Of a stretch of DNA of 64,000 nucleotides, positions 31,624 through 38,682 are shown piece after piece. Position 1 is the first letter of the stretch. Every line of letters starts with the position of its first letter. Under the pieces are notes generated by a model, which was given only the letters and a program-made list of their open reading frames with translations, ran no database searches and was not told the DNA's origin. The DNA lies in assembly GCA_021787665.1 (NCBI GenBank), contig JAJYLN010000008.1, positions 14,739 to 78,738 of the forward strand, written 5' to 3'. This DNA comes from a bacterium. GTDB lineage: Bacteria; JAMCPX01. The position numbers were made by a program, and so were the translations under genes.

Positions 31624-32394
31624 ATGTATCTAATCTCGAAGCTTTTCACCGCATGGTTTCTTCCGCCGGGCCTGGCCATTACGGTACTGGTTTTGTGGGC
31701 GCTGGCGCTTATGAGAAAGAAGCAGGCCGGGACAGGAATCCTCATGTTGTTGTTCGCTGCCTGCCTCTATGCGGCATGCATTAGTCCGGTGTCCGACAGA
31801 CTGATACTGCCGCTCGAAAACGCCTTTCCACGGCTCAATGTCAAAGACGTGACGCCCCACGATGTCTATGTCGTGCTCGGGGGCGGGATACACGACAATG
31901 CGCCCGACCTCGAGGGTAGGGGCTCGCCCAAGGGCGACTCTCTGGAGCGGCTCGTGTACGCCTTCAGGCTATACCGAATCCAGCCCTTGTCCATCATCGT
32001 GAGCAGCGGCAAAGGCTTCGGTTGCCAGAGGCCGGAGGCACCGGTGATGCAGCGCTATCTCGTGCAGATGGGTGTACCCGAAAAGGACGTTTTCATGGAC
32101 ACGAGGAGCAGGAATACCTACGAAAATGCGCTGGCGGTAAAGATGATGTGCGAAAAGATAGTGTGCAAGCAAATCATACTCATCACCTCGGCGTACCATA
32201 TGAAGAGGGCCGTCTTCGCGTTCAGACACGCCGGCCTGACGGACGTCGTGCCCGCGCCGACGGACTACAAGACGGACAGGACATGCTACGGACCCATGAA
32301 CTATATGCCGGGCATGGGGGCCCTGTCCAACACCTATCGGGCATTACACGAGTACATCGGCATGCTCTATTACAGGGTCCTTACGCGACTATAA
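31624..32394 (+). CDS. DUF218 (YdcF/SanA/ElyC-like) membrane protein
   Basis: 256 residues from ATG 31624, preceded by AAAAAAGGAG; the longer frame from 31549 has no support. Two N-terminal membrane segments (F-L-P-P-G-L-A-I-T-V-L-V-L-W and I-L-M-L-L-F-A-A-C-L-Y-A-A-C) are followed by the DUF218 domain: D-V-Y-V-V-L-G-G-G, S-I-I-V-S-S-G-K-G, then D-T-R-S-R-N-T-Y-E-N-A and I-L-I-T-S-A-Y-H-M-K-R-A. The ElyC branch, which has this two-helix layout, is linked to envelope and peptidoglycan integrity. The biochemical activity is unknown. Confidence 0.85.
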   Translation: MYLISKLFTAWFLPPGLAITVLVLWALALMRKKQAGTGILMLLFAACLYAACISPVSDRLILPLENAFPRLNVKDVTPHDVYVVLGGGIHDNAPDLEGRGSPKGDSLERLVYAFRLYRIQPLSIIVSSGKGFGCQRPEAPVMQRYLVQMGVPEKDVFMDTRSRNTYENALAVKMMCEKIVCKQIILITSAYHMKRAVFAFRHAGLTDVVPAPTDYKTDRTCYGPMNYMPGMGALSNTYRALHEYIGMLYYRVLTRL

Positions 32395-32437
32395 GGTACC
32401 GAGCAAGGGGGACGAGCGAAAGTGTTCAAACCTTGGC

Positions 32438-33901
32438 TTACCTGCCCCTGTTCACCGCCCAGACCGCAAAGTTTGCTGCGGTGCCGGTGTATTCCTGCGG
32501 GAGAGAGACCAGGGGATTGGCAAGACCCGGCTTCCTCGTGACCGTGTCGCGAAGGCGGTCTGCGTGGACGCCATGCGAGCTCAGTACAGCAGTGAACTCT
32601 TCTTTCGCCCGCTGCCGTGCCTCGTAGAGTTTCATCTGTACCCTGCTCTTGACATTGATCTCCGCGTCACCCGATGTTTCTATGGAAAGGAAAATACTGT
32701 CCGGCAGGTCACTGGTCACCTTTGACTGAACACCGTCACTGAGGGTACTCGGCATACATCCGAACGGCTTAACGGAAACGACCATGTGTGCCTTCCGGTC
32801 CTTGAATGCCATGATGTGCTTGCCGACCTCGAGGTGCCCTTCGCCGCCGGTGATGTGCACGTCGAAGTACGGATTCGCATACTGCGCAAGCCGGTGCTGG
32901 GACGGTAATTTGTGTATCCATGAACCCAGCGCCCTCCGGTATGTATTGAAGTAAAACAGGAAAAGCCTCCTCAGCATGTAGATACCAAGCATCCTCCCTG
33001 CGGATTTCATGGGCCGGATCCTCAGTCGCTCCTTCTCTTCGAGCATACTGCTCCACAGCAGGTAATCGATCCACGTTGACACGGGCTCCAGCTTGACCTC
33101 GGCACCTTCGGATTCGAGCCATCGCGCAAGCCGGTAATTTCCATCCCCTTCCGTGGTCTGCGCCCAGAACTCACCGATGATCTGTACCAAAGGCCTGACC
33201 TGGAGATAATTGACCCTGATAGCTGAAAGCCTGCTGTGCAACTCTTTCAAATGGGCGATAATCGGAGAACCGGTCCGCAGTGCACCGGAGAGTTTCTCGC
33301 GGTACTGCGCTATCACCCCGTCGGTCTCTCCTTTGCTTTCCTCGTAGGGACGTATCCGGTAGCCGGCCTCGTTCAGCATATCGCCCAGGACCAAGGATTT
33401 TATCAGCGCAGCATAAAATTCCTTATTCATATCCAGACCACCGCCGGAGGTCTCCCCGAACTGGTCTGACTGTTCGAAGGTCAGAATTCTGAAGTTGTCA
33501 AAGCCGGCATTCTGGAGCGACTTCCGGTACTCTGCTTCATACATGCCGAACCTGCACGGTCCGCACGCTGCAGCAGTCAGGAAAACGAACTTCTTTTCGA
33601 TGTCCTTGATGCCCCGCTCTTTCAGCCCGTTCAGATAGCGAATCAGGTTACCCACGGTGTAATACGTGGGATTGCACTGTCCCCGGTTGCCGTATTCTTT
33701 CCCGGTCTGCAATGCCCGGTTGTCGGGCACAGGCAGATAATCCGCACGGTATCCGAGGCCCTCGATGGCGCCCTTGAGCAGGTGCTCATGGTTCAGCGTA
33801 AGACCGCCGAACAGGATGGTTGTCGAACCGATCTCCTCCCTGGTCATCGGGAGCTCAACCGGTTTTTTATAATGCCGTATGTCCGGTGTTATCGTATTCA
33901 T
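32438..33901 (-). CDS. 2-hydroxyacyl-CoA dehydratase (HgdB-like) related iron-sulfur protein
   Basis: 487 residues. The region R-G-Q-C-N-P-T-Y-Y-T-V-G-N and, further on, A-A-A-C-G-P-C-R-F-G-M-Y-E-A-E-Y supply cysteines of the kind that bind the cluster in the dehydratase D-component family. G-G-E-G-H-L-E-V-G-K and S-V-K-P-F-G-C-M-P-S-T follow. The start overlaps the activase stop by four bases (33898-33901), so the two are translationally coupled and must be made together. Family knowledge: such proteins receive a low-potential electron from an ATP-driven activator. They resemble the double-cubane-cluster proteins as much as true dehydratases, and no separate alpha/beta dehydratase subunits are seen here, so substrate is unknown. 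Confidence 0.8.
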   Translation of the reverse strand: MNTITPDIRHYKKPVELPMTREEIGSTTILFGGLTLNHEHLLKGAIEGLGYRADYLPVPDNRALQTGKEYGNRGQCNPTYYTVGNLIRYLNGLKERGIKDIEKKFVFLTAAACGPCRFGMYEAEYRKSLQNAGFDNFRILTFEQSDQFGETSGGGLDMNKEFYAALIKSLVLGDMLNEAGYRIRPYEESKGETDGVIAQYREKLSGALRTGSPIIAHLKELHSRLSAIRVNYLQVRPLVQIIGEFWAQTTEGDGNYRLARWLESEGAEVKLEPVSTWIDYLLWSSMLEEKERLRIRPMKSAGRMLGIYMLRRLFLFYFNTYRRALGSWIHKLPSQHRLAQYANPYFDVHITGGEGHLEVGKHIMAFKDRKAHMVVSVKPFGCMPSTLSDGVQSKVTSDLPDSIFLSIETSGDAEINVKSRVQMKLYEARQRAKEEFTAVLSSHGVHADRLRDTVTRKPGLANPLVSLPQEYTGTAANFAVWAVNRGR

Positions 33902-36900
33902 AGATTCACCTCATGTATGGGTTCTGCACCCCTGTGCCATGACAGGGGCTGTACATCCGCTTCCTCTTCTGTTGTCCTGAGTTGCTCTGTGTACTGCTTG
34001 AGAAAGTAATCGATTGTTTCTATCCGTATTTTTATGGAACCTGCAGGCTTGTTCTCGTCGATATCGTGAAACGTGAAGTACGGTGTGTTCGATGCCCGGA
34101 GAATGGATTCGATCGTGCTGTAGATGGGAGCATCGTTTCCGCACCTGAAATTCGACAGATCGACTGCCACAAGATTTCTGTGCCGGGCCGTATACTTTGC
34201 CGCCCACAGCTTTTTATTGGTATTCTCGCTGTACGAGTTTTTCCATACATCGGAGATGCTCATGGGATCATCGAGCTCCCCTGCATCGAGCTCCCTGCCG
34301 AACAACCGGTGCAGGGTTTCAGGATCGATTGGCAGCGCATCGGCAGTGAAGACCGGGTAGCCCCGCTTCTGCAGCTCGGAGAGTATGTCGTGATTGATGC
34401 CGGGATCCGCATGATAGGGCCTGCCGAGGACAACGATCCCGACCCTGCCTTCCTGCTCAAGCCCGCGGATCACGTCGCGTGCCGCGTCCCGCAGGGCCGT
34501 GTAAAATTCCTGCAGTGCGCGCTCTCCCGATTCGATGGCACGTGCGTTTTCCCGTCTGCTCACGCCGAAGTGCTCATGGAAAAACGCGTACAACTGCGAC
34601 CGCAGGAGTTCAGGTTCTGCCATATTCAGGACAGGATTGAAATACCGTATACCGTGCTGCTCGAACACATTATCCTGCTTGGTAAACGCTGCCTTGATGA
34701 CCTCGGGTGTTATCGTGGCGGTCGGGCATGCGTGGCTGTTCACGGTGTTGACGAGTTCTGTCTTGAGGGTGAGCATAATGGGATAGAATATGATGCCGAC
34801 TTGCTTCTTATAGATCAGGTTATGAACGTGTGCGAGTGCGGCCTTGCTCGGAAAGCACTGGTCGATGGATCCCCTTCTCGTGCCTTCCTTGTACATGGCC
34901 TCGTCGGTCACATCCGAATAAACAATGTTCCTGCCGGGCACGCCGATAGCCCTGAGGTACCCGGTAAAAAAAGGCGCTGTGTTGTACATATTGAGCGTAC
35001 GGGGTATGCCGATCCGGGTCTGTTCCCTCATGCGCCGATGGGCAGAACCGTCCAGCTTCCCGAGGACGCCTGCAGACAAGGACGGCGATGGTGCGCTGTC
35101 CTGTCCTGATCCGTACAGATCCGTGTCGAATGCCTGCCGGAGCTGGATTTTTGCCAAGTTTGGATTGGCTTTCTTGATCTTGTCAATCTGTGCCTTTGCC
35201 GTCCGTACTTCATCGATGTTGTCTGCCATGCCTTTTTCACACGAAGCGACGATAAATCTGCTCTTCTCCCCGCCGCTGCGCTGCATATCGATAAAAATCC
35301 TGAGACACTTGTTCTTGCAGTAGGTACAGCGCGTGGTCTGGTCCTGCGTTATCGTATAGGCCAGGTTGCGCACACCCCCTATGCCGATAAAGCGCGAGGG
35401 CCGCTGCCCCAGCAAGCTGATCGATTCCATGGCTGCACCGATGGCTCCGCTCTCGCCGGTATACCGGTGGACCGTGATATTTGCGTCCGGGACACGCGCC
35501 TTGATAAAATCACGCTGGGCCTTGACTACTGCCTTGTTGTTGTGGGTGCCGCCCTGCAGAACGAAGTTTTTACCGAACTTGCCGATGTTCGATTCCTGCA
35601 CAACATACAGCCAGATGTTCTTCGGCAGAACATCGGCAAGGCCTGCCATGATCTCCTCCCGGGTAAACCCCTGCTGCTGGAAGTTGACGATGTCCGCCTC
35701 AAGGAACACTGCACACCCATAGTTGAACACCGGCGCGCGTGCTGCCGTGAATGCTGCGTCGGCATATTCGTGGATTGCGTAGCCGAACCTGTTTGCCGTA
35801 TTCTGGAGGAAATATCCGTTGCCGGCAGAGCACTGCGTGTTGAGCCTGAAATCCTTCACCCTCCCGTTGTCGAGGAAGATGATCTTAATGTCCTGGCCAC
35901 CCACATCGCAAATCACGTCCACGTCCTTGTAGAAGAACAGTGCAGACTTCGTGTGTGCAACGGTCTCCACGATGGCAATGTCCGCGCCTATCGCCTCTTT
36001 GATGATGTCCTTTGCATAGCCTGTGGTGCCGGCGCCAAGGACCTGAAGGGTACTGCCCTTTGCTGCTACGGCATCATTGAGGCTCATGATGATCTGTTTT
36101 GTATCGTCGATCGGATTGCCGCGCGAGAGCAGGTACGCCCGCTCGATGACTTCGCCCGCTTCCGTAATGAGTACGCCCTTGGTCGTTGTAGAGCCCCCGT
36201 CGATGCCGAGATATGCCCTGACGGTTGTACCGCGGACATGGTCTGACATTGGCTGCGGGTTATGTTGATGCAGAGACATGTCCGTCGCATCCGGTGCTGT
36301 GCGTGTAAGAGAGTCAGGTGTCGTCCGTAGTGCCTGCAGGTGCTGACGCAGAAGGCCGCTCCCTTTGAACAGGCTCTCATGGTTATCCTCGAGTCCGTAG
36401 AGGATACTGCCGATGGCTGCAAAGAACTGGGCGTTGTCCGGTACCCTGATATGTACTGCAGGATCGCCGTCCACGGCGATGCCCCGCTGCTCCCAGAGCA
36501 TGGGAATGTTGTGCTGCCAGGCCTGTTTCAGACCCGGCAAAAAGGTATTCGGACCACCCAGCAGGAGCACATCGGGACTCAGAACATTGCCCCTGGTCAG
36601 GACACTGAGGTTCTGCTGGACGATCGCATCGAACAGCGATGCCATGAGTTCTTCCGGCGGAACGCCCTGTTTCTGCAGGCTGTTGATGTCCATTTCCGCG
36701 AACACGCCGCACCTGCCTGCAACCTGGTGTAGTTTGGTGCCCGTATACCTGAGTTGAGAAAGATAGTTCTGCGTTATATTGAGCTTACCGGAGATCCTGT
36801 CGATGACCGTCCCGGTGCCGCCCGCGCACTTGTCGTTCATGGTCGTGAATCGCCGCTTTTTTCCGGTCGACGGGTCTACAGACCAGAGTATTGCCTTGGC

Positions 36901-37254
36901 ATCCTGTCCGCCGATCTCGATGACGCTGTTGATGTCCGGGAACTGCTGTTCGATCACCAGAGTGATTGCATTGACTTCCTGCACGTATCTGCAGCCGAGG
37001 ATCGAAGCTATCGTACCGCCGCCGCTGCCGGTCACGAAGAGATTCAGGCCCGAACTGCCGAACCTTTCCTCGATACCGGAAAGGAACTCAATCACGGTCT
37101 CTATCTGCCGTGCTTCGTGTCTTTGATACGAGCTGTACTGTATTGATTGTGTGCCATCGACAACAACGCCCTTGACTGTCGTCGACCCGACATCAAGTCC
37201 TATGGAGAGTCTGTCCCCGGCCCGGGACCGTATGCTATCTTTCGGACAGTCCAT
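33898..37254 (-). CDS. Giant double-ASKHA acyl-CoA dehydratase activase (BadF/HgdC type) with C-terminal DUF2229
   Basis: 1118 residues from ATG 37254. The first ASKHA/activase module (about 15-290) has I-G-L-D-V-G-S-T-T-V-K-G, I-E-I-G-G-Q-D-A-K and cluster cysteines in N-D-K-C-A-G-G-T-G and A-G-R-C-G-V-F-A. The second module (about 340-610) repeats this: L-G-I-D-G-G-S-T-T-T-K-G, D-V-G-G-Q-D-I-K, N-T-Q-C-S-A-G-N-G and N-Y-G-C-A-V-F. A C-T-Y-C-K-N-K-C cluster motif follows. The DUF2229 region (I-G-I-P-R-T-L-N-M-Y ... D-Q-C-F-P-S-K) and V-L-G-R-P-Y-H-A-D-P-G-I-N lie at the C-terminal end. The fused architecture predicts an ATP-driven electron injector built from one chain. It overlaps the tetR 3' end. 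Confidence 0.88.
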   Translation of the reverse strand: MDCPKDSIRSRAGDRLSIGLDVGSTTVKGVVVDGTQSIQYSSYQRHEARQIETVIEFLSGIEERFGSSGLNLFVTGSGGGTIASILGCRYVQEVNAITLVIEQQFPDINSVIEIGGQDAKAILWSVDPSTGKKRRFTTMNDKCAGGTGTVIDRISGKLNITQNYLSQLRYTGTKLHQVAGRCGVFAEMDINSLQKQGVPPEELMASLFDAIVQQNLSVLTRGNVLSPDVLLLGGPNTFLPGLKQAWQHNIPMLWEQRGIAVDGDPAVHIRVPDNAQFFAAIGSILYGLEDNHESLFKGSGLLRQHLQALRTTPDSLTRTAPDATDMSLHQHNPQPMSDHVRGTTVRAYLGIDGGSTTTKGVLITEAGEVIERAYLLSRGNPIDDTKQIIMSLNDAVAAKGSTLQVLGAGTTGYAKDIIKEAIGADIAIVETVAHTKSALFFYKDVDVICDVGGQDIKIIFLDNGRVKDFRLNTQCSAGNGYFLQNTANRFGYAIHEYADAAFTAARAPVFNYGCAVFLEADIVNFQQQGFTREEIMAGLADVLPKNIWLYVVQESNIGKFGKNFVLQGGTHNNKAVVKAQRDFIKARVPDANITVHRYTGESGAIGAAMESISLLGQRPSRFIGIGGVRNLAYTITQDQTTRCTYCKNKCLRIFIDMQRSGGEKSRFIVASCEKGMADNIDEVRTAKAQIDKIKKANPNLAKIQLRQAFDTDLYGSGQDSAPSPSLSAGVLGKLDGSAHRRMREQTRIGIPRTLNMYNTAPFFTGYLRAIGVPGRNIVYSDVTDEAMYKEGTRRGSIDQCFPSKAALAHVHNLIYKKQVGIIFYPIMLTLKTELVNTVNSHACPTATITPEVIKAAFTKQDNVFEQHGIRYFNPVLNMAEPELLRSQLYAFFHEHFGVSRRENARAIESGERALQEFYTALRDAARDVIRGLEQEGRVGIVVLGRPYHADPGINHDILSELQKRGYPVFTADALPIDPETLHRLFGRELDAGELDDPMSISDVWKNSYSENTNKKLWAAKYTARHRNLVAVDLSNFRCGNDAPIYSTIESILRASNTPYFTFHDIDENKPAGSIKIRIETIDYFLKQYTEQLRTTEEEADVQPLSWHRGAEPIHEVNL

Positions 37255-37822
37255 GCAGCACAAATCCTGTCAGCTCGTTGATAAGGGTATCGATCTGCGG
37301 GAGGTTGTTGTCCGGGCGTGTGATCTTGTCCACGATGTCCTTTACTCCCCCCAGGATAAATACAGCGATGAGCCTGAAATCGCACCGCTCCACGATGCCC
37401 ATTTGTGTACCGAGCGCCAGCGCGCCTTCGATGAGCGCGGTGATCTTGGCGTAGAAGTTGTCGATCTTCTGGTCCGTGATGCTGTCGAGTCCGGGTGCGT
37501 GCCTGAATAGTATCCGTGCGAGTTCCGGATCGTCCGCCGCGAGCTGGAAGACCCTCTTCAGGTTGTCCGCTATCTGCTCCATCGGAGGCTTCTGGTCATT
37601 GCCTACGACGACCCTCTTGACGGACGTATTGATCTCATCGAGAAGTTGATCGAACAGGGCATCGAACACATCGCGCTTTTCCTTGAAATAGAGGTAGAAG
37701 GTGCCCCGTGCGATATTTGCCCGTTTTATTATATCGGTTATGCTTGTCTCATGATAGCCCTTTATAGCGAACATCTCTTTTGCAGAGCTCAGGATCGATA
37801 GCTTCCTCTGTTCAGGTAACAT
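37235..37822 (-). CDS. TetR-family transcriptional regulator
   Basis: 195 residues from ATG 37822, which has AAGGAGAGGGG upstream; the frame open to 37885 runs through the operator and is rejected. The N-terminal helix-turn-helix reads A-K-E-M-F-A-I-K-G-Y-H-E-T-S-I-T-D-I, then A-N-I-A-R-G-T-F-Y-L-Y-F-K. The C-terminal ligand domain is unassigned. A perfect 24-bp palindrome overlaps its promoter, so autoregulation is expected. The activase start codon lies inside its last codons, so the activase and dehydratase-like genes share its control. Confidence 0.9.
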   Translation of the reverse strand: MLPEQRKLSILSSAKEMFAIKGYHETSITDIIKRANIARGTFYLYFKEKRDVFDALFDQLLDEINTSVKRVVVGNDQKPPMEQIADNLKRVFQLAADDPELARILFRHAPGLDSITDQKIDNFYAKITALIEGALALGTQMGIVERCDFRLIAVFILGGVKDIVDKITRPDNNLPQIDTLINELTGFVLHGLSER

Positions 37823-37837
37823 TGCCCCTCTCCTTAC

Positions 37838-37885
37838 ATTAGACTGACATGTCAGTCTAATATAAGGGAGACTTTCTGGTGTCAA
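37838..37885 (-). promoter_or_regulatory. tetR promoter with 24-bp palindromic operator
   Basis: On the minus strand TTGACA (37885-37880), 17 bases, TATTAG (37862-37857). Positions 37838-37861 form a perfect palindrome centred on GACATGTC with arms ATTAGACTGACA/TGTCAGTCTAAT. The operator overlaps the -10, so bound repressor would block transcription. Confidence 0.85.
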
Positions 37886-38019
37886 GGATTATTTTATAGG
37901 GCCTTCAGGTAGAGACCGCGTTACAGGTATGTCCTCGCAAAAATTAAAGCTGAACCTGCTTGGCAAGCGGCCGGTCGATAATGACGGGATGTCGGACGGA
38001 CCAGGTCGCATTCACGCCT

Positions 38020-38679
38020 TTATAGTAGAGAGGCGGGCAGCTCTGAGAGGGGGCAATCGTCACAGCGCGGCTGTGTCCGACAATGCCTTTTTGCAAGCTC
38101 CACGATAAGCGCATGATATTCATTAAATACCATGACATCGTGCTCAAGGTTGTCCATGAAGATCTGCTGCAGCGAGTCGTACGTCATACGTTCGTCCGCA
38201 AGCCCATGTCTGCTGAGTACGCGGTAGGTGTAGCTGTCTACAACGAATACCGGCTTGCAGCACGCGTACAGCAGAATGCTGTCCGCTGTCTCCCTGCCGA
38301 TGCCCTTTATGGACAATAGTTCATCCCGAAGCTCCGCGGTGTTTTTTTCTCCCATCGCATCGATACTGCCCTTATAGCGGTCCATCAGGTATTCTACCAC
38401 GGCCTTCAGTCTTTTCGCCTTCTGATTGTAGAAGCCGGAAGGTCTGATAAGTCGTGCAACCTCGGCCACGGCCAGGCTATGCAGCCTGTCCGTGGAAAGC
38501 ACGCCGGCGGCCTTGAGATTGGCAATCGCTTTTTCGACGTTCGTCCATGCGGTGTTCTGGGTGAGGACCGCCCCTACGATGACCTCGAAGGGGGAATCGG
38601 CCGGCCACCAGTGTCTTTTACCGAACCTCTCAAACAGGAGTGCGTAGATATGCTCGAGCTGTGCTGATGTATGAGACAA
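38020..38679 (-). CDS. HhH-GPD DNA glycosylase, endonuclease III-related
   Basis: 219 residues. The HhH-GPD core shows L-T-Q-N-T-A-W-T-N-V near residue 40, the hairpin L-L-S-I-K-G-I-G-R-E-T-A-D-S-I-L (121-136) and the catalytic Asp in F-V-V-D-S-Y-T-Y-R-V (D148). The lysine that gives endonuclease III its AP-lyase activity (G-V-G-R-K-T-A) is Glu130 here, so the enzyme should be a monofunctional glycosylase. The C-terminal cluster motif is incomplete: C200, C206 and C209 are present but position 215 is Pro. The start is 4 bases after the PBP stop, so it is co-transcribed with mrcA. Confidence 0.85.
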   Translation of the reverse strand: MSHTSAQLEHIYALLFERFGKRHWWPADSPFEVIVGAVLTQNTAWTNVEKAIANLKAAGVLSTDRLHSLAVAEVARLIRPSGFYNQKAKRLKAVVEYLMDRYKGSIDAMGEKNTAELRDELLSIKGIGRETADSILLYACCKPVFVVDSYTYRVLSRHGLADERMTYDSLQQIFMDNLEHDVMVFNEYHALIVELAKRHCRTQPRCDDCPLSELPASLL

Positions 38680-38682
38680 GGC

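Noticed and set aside
33982-35109. 375-codon plus-strand frame opposite the activase
   Set aside because: Composition mirrors the antisense of a conserved protein, and there is no RBS or motif.
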